Shown here: piece by piece, positions 27,130 through 35,217 of the stretch
Layout of the letters: the number at the start of each line of letters is the position of its first letter
Position numbering within the stretch: the stretch's first letter is position 1
From: Halobacterium noricense
Lineage (GTDB): Archaea; Halobacteriota; Halobacteria; Halobacteriales; Halobacteriaceae
Direction of reading: 5' to 3'
DNA length: 64,000 nt
Assembly (NCBI RefSeq): GCF_021233435.1
Contig: NZ_CP089468.1
Location: forward strand, 496,001 to 560,000
Position numbers and translations under genes: made by a program
The notes under the pieces: generated by a model
What the model was told of the DNA's origin: nothing
Databases searched by the model: none
Seen by the model: only the letters and a program-made list of their open reading frames with translations

Positions 27130-28287
27130 ATGCGCACGCTGGTCGTCTGTGTGGACCGGACCGGGGACATCCCCCGACAGACCGGGTTGCAGACGCCGGT
27201 CGCGGGCTGGGAGGCGGTGCAGTCGCTGGTCGTGGAGATGGGCATCGCCGACCCCGAGGACTCCGCCGTGAACTGCCTGCTGGAGGCGCTCCGCGTCACC
27301 CGCGACCTCCGCGACGGCGAGGACGACGCGGTCGTCGCCGCCATCTCCGGGAGCGGCGACGGCGTCTCCGCGGACCGCTCGGTCGCCGACCAACTGGACG
27401 ACTTCATCGACCGCTACGACCCCGACTCGGCGGTCGTCGTCATCGACAGCGCCGAGGACGAGCGCGTCGTCCCCATCGTGGAGAGCCGCCTCCAGGTCGA
27501 CGCCGTCGACCGCGTGGTCGTCCGGCAGGCCCGCGACCTCGAATCCACGTACTACCTCCTCAAGCAGTTCCTCGCCGACGAGGAGCTCCGCCAGACCGTG
27601 CTCGTGCCGCTGGGCATCGTCCTGCTGGTGTTCCCGGCGCTGATGATGGTGACCGGCAGCCTCGCGGTCGCAGTCGCCGCCATCACCGCCGTTATCGGCC
27701 TATTCGTCCTCTACAAGGGGTTGAGCATCGAGAACTACCTCGCAGAGGTCCCCGCGCAGGCGCGGGACGCGCTGTACTCCGGCCGCGTCTCCATCGTCAC
27801 GTACGTCGTCGCGGGCGGGCTCGCGCTCGTCGGCGTGTTCGCGGGCGCGCTCGGCATCTCCGACCTGCCCTCGGAGACGCCGCTGTTGTTGACCGCGATG
27901 GCGTTCACGTACTACAGCGTGCCGTGGATAACACTCGGCGGATTGGCGGCCAGCGCCGGCCGGCTCTTCGACGAGTTCATCCGCCACGAGGAGGTCCGCA
28001 CGTCGTTCCTCAACCTCCCGTTCGGCGTGCTCGCGGTCGGGCTCGTCGTCCGCGGGTTCTCGGCGTACTTCATGGAGCTGGCCGACGAACTCGACGCCGT
28101 CGCGGTGCCCGCCGCGGAAGTCGGCGCGCTCTCCATCGAGGGATTCGTGCTCTCCCCCGAGGAGCGGCTCGCGGCGTTCGTCGTCGCCGGCGTGCTCGTC
28201 AGCATTATCGGCCTCCGCGTCGCGACGCGGTTCAGCGACGTCGACGTCGACGACGTAGAAGACGGCGAGGAGCCCGTGGAGCCATAG
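27130..28287 (+). CDS. DUF373-family membrane protein
   Basis: A 385-residue protein. The N-terminal soluble domain (about 1-150; MRTLVVCVDRTGDIPRQTG, AAISGSGDGVSAD, VVVIDSAEDERVVPIVESR) is followed by about six transmembrane helices and an acidic cytosolic tail. This is the archaeal DUF373 family, whose function is not established. A nucleotide-binding role is suggested only by the Rossmann-like N terminus. It is co-directional with sppA and dph6. Confidence 0.85.
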   Translation: MRTLVVCVDRTGDIPRQTGLQTPVAGWEAVQSLVVEMGIADPEDSAVNCLLEALRVTRDLRDGEDDAVVAAISGSGDGVSADRSVADQLDDFIDRYDPDSAVVVIDSAEDERVVPIVESRLQVDAVDRVVVRQARDLESTYYLLKQFLADEELRQTVLVPLGIVLLVFPALMMVTGSLAVAVAAITAVIGLFVLYKGLSIENYLAEVPAQARDALYSGRVSIVTYVVAGGLALVGVFAGALGISDLPSETPLLLTAMAFTYYSVPWITLGGLAASAGRLFDEFIRHEEVRTSFLNLPFGVLAVGLVVRGFSAYFMELADELDAVAVPAAEVGALSIEGFVLSPEERLAAFVVAGVLVSIIGLRVATRFSDVDVDDVEDGEEPVEP

Positions 28288-28323
28288 AGTGGAGTATTTC
28301 AACGCCGCGGTGCAAGCACGCGT

Positions 28324-29046
28324 ATGACTGACGGCCAGTGGGTGAGCCTGTTCTCCGGCGGGAAGGACTCCTCGTGGGCGCTCTACCGCGCGCTCGAAGC
28401 GGGCCTCGATGTCGCGCGCCTCGTCACCGTCCACCCCGAGGGCGACTCGTACATGTACCACGTGCCCGCGACGCACCTCGCCAGCCTCGCCGCCGAGAGC
28501 ATCGGCATCCCGCTCGTGGACGTCGAACCCGACGACTTCGGCGCGGCGGCCGCAACCGAGTCCGGTGAGCAGGGAGACACCGAACTCGAACCGCTGGAGG
28601 CCGCGCTCGCCGACCTCGCCGACGACCTCGACGGCGGGCTCGCGGGCGTCACCGCGGGTGCCGTCGAGAGCGAGTACCAGACCTCCCGCATCGAGTCGAT
28701 GGCCGACCGACTGGGCTGCGAGGTGTTCGCGCCGTTGTGGCAGCGCGACCCCCGCGACCTCGCCGACGAGATGCTCGCCGCCGGCTTCGAAATCACCATC
28801 GTCCAAGTGGCGGCGTACGGCCTCGACGAGTCGTGGCTCGGCCGCACGCTCGACCGCGAAGCGCTAGACGAACTCGAAGCCCTCAACGAGCAGTACGGCG
28901 TTCACGTGCTCGGCGAAGGCGGCGAATTCGAGACGTTCGTCACCGACGGCCCGCACATGTCTCGTCCAATCGAGTTGGAGTACGAAACCGTCTGGAACGG
29001 CGACCGCGGCCACGTCGAAGTTACGGACGCGCGCCTCGGCGAGTAG
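28324..29046 (+). CDS. dph6: diphthine-ammonia ligase (Dph6-type ATP pyrophosphatase)
   Basis: A 240-residue PP-loop enzyme. The SGGKDS motif at 11-16 binds the ATP pyrophosphate. The GAVESEYQTSRIESM and PLWQRDP blocks and the C-terminal GEGGEFETFVTDGP are typical of the DUF71/Dph6 family. It amidates diphthine to diphthamide on elongation factor 2, the last step of that modification. The start ATG 28324 follows a TATTTCAACG element by about 25 nt. It converges on the gluconate dehydratase gene across a chain of four hairpins. Confidence 0.9.
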   Translation: MTDGQWVSLFSGGKDSSWALYRALEAGLDVARLVTVHPEGDSYMYHVPATHLASLAAESIGIPLVDVEPDDFGAAAATESGEQGDTELEPLEAALADLADDLDGGLAGVTAGAVESEYQTSRIESMADRLGCEVFAPLWQRDPRDLADEMLAAGFEITIVQVAAYGLDESWLGRTLDREALDELEALNEQYGVHVLGEGGEFETFVTDGPHMSRPIELEYETVWNGDRGHVEVTDARLGE

Positions 29047-29113
29047 GCGATACGGGCGCGAACGGCCCGGAGAATTGGGGTTCTGTGTTATACCGCTACG
29101 CGGGGTCGAACGC

Positions 29114-29216
29114 CGACAGACTCGCTGCGCTCGTCTGTCGAGCACGACGAGGCTTACGCCTCGTCGAACGCCGCTGAGCGAAGCTCAGCGTGCTCGATGA
29201 AGCTCACGCTTCATCG
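29114..29216. repeat. chain of four perfect hairpins at convergent gene ends
   Basis: Four consecutive perfect palindromes are joined by TCGA-type linkers: CGACAGAC/GTCTGTCG (29114-29121 and 29133-29140), CGACGAGGC-TTAC-GCCTCGTCG (29145-29166), CGCTGAGC-GAA-GCTCAGCG (29172-29190) and CGATGAAGC-TCAC-GCTTCATCG (29195-29216). The last one spans the stop codon of the gluconate dehydratase gene. They may act as bidirectional 3' structures, or be a cluster of miniature palindromic elements. Confidence 0.75.
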
Positions 29217-30442
29217 AACAGCGTCTCGCCGTCGACCATGTGTTCTTCGACGGCGTCCATGTCGAGCGTGAGGCCGAGACCGGGCTTCTCGGGGACGGTG
29301 ATGGAGCCGTCCTCGATGACGTCCTCCTCGACGAGGTCGCTCCACCAGCCGAGTTCGTAGGAGTGGAACTCCACGGCGAGGCTGTTCGGGATGGCGGCAC
29401 CGACGTGCGCGCTCGCCATCGTCGCGATGGGCGAGGAGACGTTGTGCATCGCCACGGGAACGTAGTACTGGTTGGCGACGTCCGCGATTTTCTGGGTCTC
29501 GCGCATGCCGCCGACCTTCGGGAGGTCGGGCGCGACGATGTCCACGGCCTGGTTCTCGATGAGCCGGCGCTCCTCGGTGACGCGGTAGCGGTTCTCGCCG
29601 ACCGCGATGGGAGTCGTCGTGGACTTCGTGACTTCCTCCTGCACGTCGAGGTTCTCCGGGGGAACGGGGTCTTCGAGCCACCAGACGTCGTACGCTTCGA
29701 GTTCGCTGGCGAGGCGTTTCGCCGAGCCACCGGAGAACGTCCAGTGGCAGTCGAAAGCGACGTCAGCGCGGTCTTTCACGCGCTCGGTGACCTGCTCGAC
29801 GATTTCGGCCTTGTGGCGAATTTCGCCCGGGCGGAGGTGGCGGTTCGCGCGGTCCTTCTCCAGCCCGCTGGGCACGTCGAGGTCGAACTTGAGGGCGTCG
29901 TAGCCGAGTTCCTCGACGACGCGCTCGGCCTCGTCGGCGCACGCCTCGGGGTCGGCTTCCTCCTCGGTGTGGCAGTCACAGTAGACGCGCACGTCGTCGC
30001 GGTACTTCCCGCCGAGCAGCTGATAGGCGGGGACGTCCAGCACTTTCCCGGCGAGGTCGTGGAGCGCGACCTCGATGCCGGAGATAGCCGTCACGGTAAC
30101 GCCTTCGACGGAGCCCTCGCCGCTCATCTTCTGGACGAGGTGCTCGAAGAGGCGGTCGATGTCGAGGGGATTCTCCCCGATGACGAACGGCTTCATCCGC
30201 TCGATGAGCTCGGGGACGCCCGCGCCCCAGTAGGCTTCGCCGGTGCCGACGACGCCCGCGTCGGTGTAGACGCGGACGAGCGTCCACGGGAAGTTGCCGT
30301 CGACCATCGTCGTCTGTACGTCCGTGATTTCGAGGTCGCGGGGTGCGGGCCGCTCCCGGTCGGCTCCCATCGTCTCCGCGGAGAGCTCGCGCATCGTGTA
30401 CTCCGCGTTCGGGTCGTGGAGGTCGCTGTAATCTATCCCCAT
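29204..30442 (-). CDS. gad: D-gluconate dehydratase (enolase superfamily)
   Basis: A 412-residue mandelate-racemase/enolase superfamily protein. The metal and catalytic blocks are DALKFDLDVPSG, VAFDCHWTFSG, WWLEDPVPPEN and AVGENRYRVTE, followed by the AMHNVSSPIATM strand. The sequence closely follows haloarchaeal gluconate dehydratases as I recall them (start MGIDYSDLHDPNAEYTMREL, end DGETLFDEA). It converts gluconate to 2-keto-3-deoxygluconate in the semi-phosphorylative Entner-Doudoroff route. It starts 10 nt after the KDPG aldolase stop on the same strand, so an aldolase-dehydratase operon is likely. Sugar-acid dehydratases for xylonate are related, but the context favours gluconate. Confidence 0.88.
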   Translation of the reverse strand: MGIDYSDLHDPNAEYTMRELSAETMGADRERPAPRDLEITDVQTTMVDGNFPWTLVRVYTDAGVVGTGEAYWGAGVPELIERMKPFVIGENPLDIDRLFEHLVQKMSGEGSVEGVTVTAISGIEVALHDLAGKVLDVPAYQLLGGKYRDDVRVYCDCHTEEEADPEACADEAERVVEELGYDALKFDLDVPSGLEKDRANRHLRPGEIRHKAEIVEQVTERVKDRADVAFDCHWTFSGGSAKRLASELEAYDVWWLEDPVPPENLDVQEEVTKSTTTPIAVGENRYRVTEERRLIENQAVDIVAPDLPKVGGMRETQKIADVANQYYVPVAMHNVSSPIATMASAHVGAAIPNSLAVEFHSYELGWWSDLVEEDVIEDGSITVPEKPGLGLTLDMDAVEEHMVDGETLFDEA

Positions 30443-30452
30443 AGTGGGTCGT

Positions 30453-31421
30453 TCACTCGTTTCGGTGTAAATCTATGGTTTCGAGGAGGCCGAGTTCGTC
30501 CAGGCGGAGTTCGAGGGCCTCGCGCTGGTCGTCGTCCATCGTGCGCAGCGGCGAGCGCAGCGGGCCGGCGTCGAACCCGCGCAACTGGAGCGCGGTCTTC
30601 ACGCCGGCCATGTACGGCCCCTGCTTGAGCGCCGTGCGGACGTCGTATACCGTGCTTTGGAGGTTGCGCGCGTGTTCGACGTTCCCCCCGTCGTAGGCCT
30701 CGTAGAGGTCGACGACGAGCTCCGGGAACGCGTTCGCGACTGCCGACACCATGCCCGTGCAGCCGAGGTCGAGGCCGGGCACGAGCAGCGAGTCCGAGCC
30801 CGCGACGAAGGTGAGTTCGGGGTGGTCGTCGATGGCCTGTCCGAGCCACGGGACGTCCTTCGAGGAGTCCTTGATGCCCGCGAGATTGTCGATGGCCGAG
30901 AGGTCCTCAAGCACGTCCAGGGACAGCGAGTTCCCCGTCTTCGAGGGGATGTGGTAGACGTAAACCGGGAGGTCGACGGCGGCGGCGACGCGCTCGTAGT
31001 GCGCGACCGTAGCCTCGTCGTCCAAGGGGTAGTAGTACGGCGTGACGACGACGACGCCGTCGACGCCGGCTTCCTCGGCGTGTTCGGCGTGTGCGACCGT
31101 CTGCCGGGTGCTGGGCGCGCCGACGCCGGCGATGACCGGGACCTCGCCGCCGACTTCGTCGACGACGGCTTCGACGACGCGCTGTCGTTCGCCGCCCGTC
31201 AACAGGGGGAACTCGCCGTTCGTCCCGAGCGGGAAGACGCCGTCGACGCCGCGGTCGACGACGAACCGGGCGTGCTCGGCGGTGCGCTCGAAGTCGACCG
31301 TCTCGTCGTCGTGGAACGCTGTCACAATCGGCGGGACGACCCCGTGGAGGTCGAGGGGGTCGTCCGCGCCGGGGGCTGGTGCGTGGTCTGGCACGTGCGG
31401 CGGGTCGCCCGCCGCCAGCAT
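30453..31421 (-). CDS. kdgA: 2-keto-3-deoxy-(6-phospho)gluconate aldolase, DHDPS/NAL superfamily
   Basis: A 322-residue class-I aldolase. Signatures are GVVPPIVTAFHDD, the FPLGTNGEFPLLTGGERQ loop, YVYHIPSKTG with the active-site Tyr region, and GIKDSSKD with the Schiff-base Lys. It would cleave KDPG to pyruvate and glyceraldehyde-3-phosphate. Linkage to gluconate dehydratase and glucose dehydrogenase supports this over dihydrodipicolinate synthase. The start is uncertain: ATG 31421 gives a 20-residue Pro/Asp leader, while GTG 31394 would begin nearer the family start. A TATA-like AGTTTACTC lies about 40 nt upstream. Confidence 0.85.
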   Translation of the reverse strand: MLAAGDPPHVPDHAPAPGADDPLDLHGVVPPIVTAFHDDETVDFERTAEHARFVVDRGVDGVFPLGTNGEFPLLTGGERQRVVEAVVDEVGGEVPVIAGVGAPSTRQTVAHAEHAEEAGVDGVVVVTPYYYPLDDEATVAHYERVAAAVDLPVYVYHIPSKTGNSLSLDVLEDLSAIDNLAGIKDSSKDVPWLGQAIDDHPELTFVAGSDSLLVPGLDLGCTGMVSAVANAFPELVVDLYEAYDGGNVEHARNLQSTVYDVRTALKQGPYMAGVKTALQLRGFDAGPLRSPLRTMDDDQREALELRLDELGLLETIDLHRNE

Positions 31422-31495
31422 AAGCGCCGTGGTTCCGACGACGACTTTTCCATACGTGAGTAAACTCTTTGGCGACGCGGCCGGTACGTACTCGC
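31422..31495. promoter_or_regulatory. divergent promoter between kdgA and the MoaD-like gene
   Basis: A 74-nt spacer with a single A/T-rich core. The inverted repeat GAGT-AA-ACTC (31458-31467) lies between the two starts and could position TATA elements in both directions. Read toward kdgA it gives TTTACTCACGTAT, which shares the TTACTC hexamer with the gdh upstream region (CTTACTCGATACAT, 33055-33068). Confidence 0.4.
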
Positions 31496-31765
31496 ATGGA
31501 CGTCGAGGTGAAGCTCACGGGAACGCTCGCCGCTCGTACCGGCACGCACAGCGCCCGCGTCGGCGTCACCGACGACGCCACCGTCGCCGACGTCGTGGAC
31601 GCGCTCGCCGACGAACTCGGGTCGCACGTCCGCGCGGGCGTCCTCGAAGGGTCGCGGCTCCGCACGGACACGGTCGTCGTCCGGAACTCCACGGACAGCG
31701 AGCCGCTCTCCGCCGGCAGCCGCCTCCACGAGGGCGACACCGTCCGCTTCAGCCTCGCCAGCTAA
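31496..31765 (+). CDS. MoaD/ThiS-like beta-grasp protein lacking a terminal Gly-Gly
   Basis: An 89-residue ubiquitin-like protein, MDVEVKLTGTLAARTGTHSA and onward. It has alternating strands and the DATVADVVDALADELG helix of the MoaD family. The C terminus reads EGDTVRFSLAS. MoaD, ThiS and archaeal SAMP proteins that are adenylated or conjugated end in Gly-Gly, and this one does not, so sulfur carriage or protein tagging in the usual way is unlikely. It is inserted between kdgA (divergent) and a HAD hydrolase (convergent, 2 nt between stops). The function is unknown. Confidence 0.75.
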   Translation: MDVEVKLTGTLAARTGTHSARVGVTDDATVADVVDALADELGSHVRAGVLEGSRLRTDTVVVRNSTDSEPLSAGSRLHEGDTVRFSLAS

Positions 31766-31767
31766 CC

Positions 31768-32982
31768 TTACTGTTCTGCGAGTCGATTCAGCGCCCACGC
31801 GGTTCTGAGCACCTCGTCGGCGGCACCCTCGTCGAAGACGAGGTCGTCGGTCTCCCAGACGTGCTCTAAGACGCGCTTGGAGGCGTGGTCGGGCGCCGCC
31901 GCGATGCCCGCGTCCTCCTCGGCGACCCACTCCATCACGCGCAGGTCGCTCTTGCTGTCGCCCATCACGAGCGCGAACGGGTCGTCGACGTCGAGCACGT
32001 CGAAGGCACCCTGTACGCCCACGACCTTGTTCAGTTCGCGGGACGCGATTTCGGCGGCGTCGGCCTCGTAGTACGCCACGTCGACGCGTTCGAGCACCGC
32101 GCGCACGTCCTCGGGGACGGTGACGTCCTCCGGCTGTTGGTCGGCGTCGGCGAGGACGCCCGCGATTTCGGGGTCCTGGTCGGCGTAGAACGCGCGCACG
32201 TGGTCGGCAGTCGCGCCCTCCACGCAGTCCGCCAGCAGTTCGAGTTCGTACCGGAGCGCGTCGTCGATGAGTTCCCGCGCGCGCTCGCTGCCCGTCTCGA
32301 AGTTCGGCTTGAGCGTGACGTTGAACTCGTTGCCCTGGAGGTGACAACCCTGTCGGATGCCCTCCGGGGCGTCAGAGAGCACGCGGGCGCGCACGTCGTC
32401 GAACACGCCGCGCACGTCGTCTTCGAGTCCCTCGTAGAGCAGTTGTTTCGTGTCGGGGCCGTGGCCGGGCGTGAACACGCCCGTCCCCGCCTCGTAGACG
32501 ATGGAGACGTTCCCCGAGTGGACGAGTTCGTTGCCGAGTCCCTGAATCAGGAACCCCTTGACGTTCTCCAGGGTCTGGCCGGTGCAGATGACGATGGGAA
32601 CTCCCTGTTCGTGGAACTCCGTGAGCAGGTGCAGCGTCTCGCGGGGAATCTCGTTGTCCGTGTGGCCCGCCGAGCGCAGCGTCTCGTCGACGTCGAGCAC
32701 GAGCACGTTGACGCCGCGGTCGTACTTCGCGTGGAGGTCGAGCGCCGCGAACGCCTGTTCGCGGGACGCGCGCGCGACCAATTCGGCGTACGTGTCGCCG
32801 TCGTCAAACGCCGCGCGGACGTCGTCCTTCCGCGCGGCGAGTTCGTCGCTGGCGGACTCCCAGTACTCCAGGGCGACCCGGGAGTCGACGGGCGGGAACA
32901 GGTCCACGAGGTCCTGGTAGGCGCGTATCGTCTCCGCGTCGAACTCGTCGTAGAGTGCGTACAGTCGGTCGTACCGTTCCAT
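31768..32982 (-). CDS. HAD-superfamily hydrolase
   Basis: A 404-residue protein. The HAD motif I is VLVLDVDETLRSAG near residue 95 (nucleophile Asp, general acid Asp). Motif II is the IVICTGQT strand, and motif IV is ALVMGDSKSDLRVMEW. A large cap (about 150-330) lies between. The first 90 residues are helical and outside the HAD fold. It is predicted to be a cytosolic Mg-dependent phosphatase; the substrate is unknown. Placement inside a sugar-degradation cluster makes a sugar phosphate possible, but this is an inference. It is divergent from glucose dehydrogenase. Confidence 0.8.
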   Translation of the reverse strand: MERYDRLYALYDEFDAETIRAYQDLVDLFPPVDSRVALEYWESASDELAARKDDVRAAFDDGDTYAELVARASREQAFAALDLHAKYDRGVNVLVLDVDETLRSAGHTDNEIPRETLHLLTEFHEQGVPIVICTGQTLENVKGFLIQGLGNELVHSGNVSIVYEAGTGVFTPGHGPDTKQLLYEGLEDDVRGVFDDVRARVLSDAPEGIRQGCHLQGNEFNVTLKPNFETGSERARELIDDALRYELELLADCVEGATADHVRAFYADQDPEIAGVLADADQQPEDVTVPEDVRAVLERVDVAYYEADAAEIASRELNKVVGVQGAFDVLDVDDPFALVMGDSKSDLRVMEWVAEEDAGIAAAPDHASKRVLEHVWETDDLVFDEGAADEVLRTAWALNRLAEQ

Positions 32983-33054
32983 ACCGGCTGGACGGGCGGC
33001 ACCGGTTTAGGTGTGGGTGGGAGCCGGCGCGCGGGCAGAGTTCGCCCGCGACAA

Positions 33055-33105
33055 CTTACTCGATACATAATAAATATTTAGTCGGTGTGGATGTGAGTGG
33101 TGGGC
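33055..33105 (+). promoter_or_regulatory. gdh promoter
   Basis: A/T-rich core ACATAATAAATATTTAGTC (33064-33082), 25-35 nt before the gdh ATG, predicts a leaderless or very short-leader transcript. CTTACTCGATACAT, directly upstream, resembles the sequence before kdgA and is a candidate activator site, since GfcR-type regulators bind upstream of TATA in haloarchaeal glycolytic promoters. Confidence 0.55.
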
Positions 33106-34173
33106 ATGGACGCAATCGCCGTCACCCGCGACGACCGGACGCCGCGCGTCGTCGACCTGCCGCGACCCGACTCGGCGCACGGGGAAGCGCTCGTGCGCAC
33201 GCTCCGCGTCGGCGTCGACGGCACGGACCACGAAGTCATCGCGGGCAGCCACGGCGGCTTCCCCGAGGGCGACGACCACCTCGTGCTCGGCCACGAGGCC
33301 GTCGGCGTCGTCGAGGACCCGAACGGCACCCACCTCGACGCCGGCGACGTCGTCGTGCCGACGGTCCGCCGGCGGCCGAACGGTGCCAACGACTACTTCG
33401 AGCGCGGCGAACCGGACATGGCACCCGGCGGCGAGTACCACGAGCGCGGCATCGAGGGCGCGCACGGCTTCATGGCCGAGTACTTCACCAGCCCCGCGGA
33501 GTTCCTCGTCGAAATTCCCGCAGCCCTCGCCGAGCGCGGCTTCCTCGTCGAACCCGTCAGTATCTCCGAGAAGGCCTTCGAGCACGCGTTCGCCTCGCGG
33601 TCGGCATTCGACTGGCAGCCTGAGACCGCGCTCGTGCTCGGAAACGGCTCGCTGGGCCTGCTCACGCTCGGAATGCTGGACGCTGACGACCGATTCGAGC
33701 GGACGTACTGTCTCGGTCGCCGCGACCGCCCCGACCCCACAATCGACGTCATCGAGCGCCTCGGCGCGACGTACGTCGACTCCCGCGAGACCGCCGTGCC
33801 CGACATCCCAGCCGGCCACGAGCCGATGGACTTCGTCTACGAGGCCACGGGCTACCCGAAACACGCCTTCGAGACAATCGAGGCGCTCGCGCCCAACGGT
33901 GTCGGCGCGCTCCTCGGCGTGCCCGAGGACTGGGCGTTCTCGGTCGACGGCGGCCGCCTCCACCGCGAGTTCGTCCTCCAGAACAAGGCGCTGGTCGGCA
34001 GCGTCAACTCCGGCGTCGAGCACTTCGAGGCCGCCGTCGACACTCTGCAGGCGCTCCCGGAGTGGCTGTTCGACGACCTCGTCACCGGCGTGTACGACCT
34101 CGACGACTTCGAGCGAGCATTCGTCGACGACGAAACGACCATCAAGACGGCGGTTCAATTCGACAGTAGATGA
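33106..34173 (+). CDS. gdh: glucose 1-dehydrogenase (zinc MDR family)
   Basis: A 355-residue medium-chain dehydrogenase oxidising glucose to gluconolactone with NAD(P). The zinc/catalytic region has GVDGTDHEV and VLGHEAVGVVED, and the nucleotide fold has ALVLGNGSLGLLTLG. It closely follows the well-studied Haloferax enzyme (PTVRRRPNGANDYFERGEPDMAPGG-type region, then HGFMAEYFTSP and SISEKAFEHAFASRSAFDW). ATG 33106 is chosen; three extra codons upstream are unlikely given the TATA position. The stop overlaps the next start (ATGA, 34170-34173), so the regulator downstream is translationally coupled. This is the first step of the Entner-Doudoroff cluster. Confidence 0.95.
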   Translation: MDAIAVTRDDRTPRVVDLPRPDSAHGEALVRTLRVGVDGTDHEVIAGSHGGFPEGDDHLVLGHEAVGVVEDPNGTHLDAGDVVVPTVRRRPNGANDYFERGEPDMAPGGEYHERGIEGAHGFMAEYFTSPAEFLVEIPAALAERGFLVEPVSISEKAFEHAFASRSAFDWQPETALVLGNGSLGLLTLGMLDADDRFERTYCLGRRDRPDPTIDVIERLGATYVDSRETAVPDIPAGHEPMDFVYEATGYPKHAFETIEALAPNGVGALLGVPEDWAFSVDGGRLHREFVLQNKALVGSVNSGVEHFEAAVDTLQALPEWLFDDLVTGVYDLDDFERAFVDDETTIKTAVQFDSR

Positions 34174-34805
34174 AGAACGTCGACGACCTCATCGACAGCG
34201 CCTCGGAGCTGGCGGCCCGCGGGCTGTCGCGTGGCGAAATCGCGGACGAACTGAACGTCTCCCGGGAGACCGCGAGCTGGCTCGTCGAGCGCGCGGGCGG
34301 CACCGCGACTCCCGTCGACGAAGAACCGGCCGGTGGCCCCCAGGACGTCCACGTGGACTGGAGCAACATCGGCGAAGCCGGCGCGCGCCTCAACGCCATC
34401 GGCATGGCGCTGGCGGACGCGCTCCGCGAGCACAGCCACGACGTCGACCTCATCGTCGGCGTCGAGAAGGCGGGCGTGCCGCTGGCGACCGCCGTCTCGA
34501 ACGAACTGAAGACCGACCTCGCGACGTACACCCCGCGCAAGCACCAGTGGGAGGAAGGCGACATCGAGAATCTCGGCGGGAGTTTCAGCCGAAACTTCGC
34601 GAGCGTCGAGGACCGCGAGTGCTTCCTCGTCGACGACACCATTACCTCGGGCACCACTATCTCCGAGACCGTCGACGCAATCCGCGACGCCGGCGGTAAA
34701 CCCGTCGCCTGCGGCGTGCTCGTGGACAAACAGGGCATCGCCGACGTCGACGACGTCCCCCTCGAATCGCTGTTCCAGGTCATCCGCGTCGGCAACGACG
34801 ACTGA
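34170..34805 (+). CDS. gfcR: GfcR-type regulator (orotate phosphoribosyltransferase-like with HTH)
   Basis: A 211-residue protein. The N-terminal helix-turn-helix is about 14-40 (AARGLSRGEIADELNVSRET). It is followed by a phosphoribosyltransferase fold with the PRPP loop CFLVDDTITSGTTISE near 151-166 and a RKHQWEEGDIENLGGSFSRN segment. The family was long annotated as an orotate PRTase-like protein. In haloarchaea it has been described as GfcR, an activator of sugar catabolic genes. The ATGA overlap with gdh is strong context for that role and suggests a sugar or phosphorylated ligand sensed by the PRT domain. True PyrE lacks this HTH. Confidence 0.85.
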   Translation: MKNVDDLIDSASELAARGLSRGEIADELNVSRETASWLVERAGGTATPVDEEPAGGPQDVHVDWSNIGEAGARLNAIGMALADALREHSHDVDLIVGVEKAGVPLATAVSNELKTDLATYTPRKHQWEEGDIENLGGSFSRNFASVEDRECFLVDDTITSGTTISETVDAIRDAGGKPVACGVLVDKQGIADVDDVPLESLFQVIRVGNDD

Positions 34806-35217
34806 CGACGCTCGGCTTTCACACGTTCCGCGAACCCACTCAGCCGACAACGGGCGGATTGAAAGGGGCGGCAGCGTGGCGGCAACGCCGCCACGACATT
34901 CGGCGGTCGGCTCCGCCCGACCGCCCGGCTCGCGTTCAGTTTAGTCGTCTCGCGACGCAAGCACCGTAGCGAACGTAGTGAGCGAGGAGCACAGCGAGCG
35001 CGAGGCCGACCAACGGGAGGCCTCGGAACGTGTGAGCGGTGACCGGAGGGAACCGCGAGCGAGCGACCGCGAGCCAGCCGGGGCTTTCGAGGAAGACCCA
35101 TTCTGCGGTCGAGCACGCGGCTCGCGGCTCCCGCTGGTCGCCGCTCGCTCTAACGTGGCCTCACTTCGTTCGGCCACGCTACCCAAACCCTTTCTCCGTG
35201 CTCTACCTAGAGCAGGT
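34806..35217. other. 412-nt intergenic region rich in palindromes
   Basis: No gene is supported. It contains perfect hairpins GTGGCGGC-AAC-GCCGCCAC (34876-34894) and GGCGGTCGG-CTCCGC-CCGACCGCC (34902-34925), the latter 97 nt after the gfcR stop and usable as a 3' structure. Between 34970 and 35150 are purine-rich runs of GAGCGAGCGCGAGG type, which read as low-complexity Arg/Glu/Ser peptide in frame with glutaredoxin but lack its character. The glutaredoxin promoter lies at the right end. Confidence 0.55.
35154..35178. repeat. dispersed 25-nt stem-loop, copy 1 (upstream of glutaredoxin)
   Basis: CGTGGCC (35154-35160), an 11-nt TTCG-centred loop, then GGCCACG (35172-35178). A copy differing at two loop positions occurs at 61998-62022. 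Both end 40-42 nt before a start codon, just upstream of the expected TATA position. Confidence 0.7.

Noticed and set aside
29047-29203. Simple intrinsic terminator for dph6
   Set aside because: Archaeal terminators are T-runs without need of a hairpin, and no T-run follows the hairpins. They are reported as a repeat array instead.
34978-35217. In-frame N-terminal extension of glutaredoxin
   Set aside because: It reads as Arg/Glu/Ser low-complexity through repeats and across the promoter. Family length and TATA spacing favour ATG 35218.
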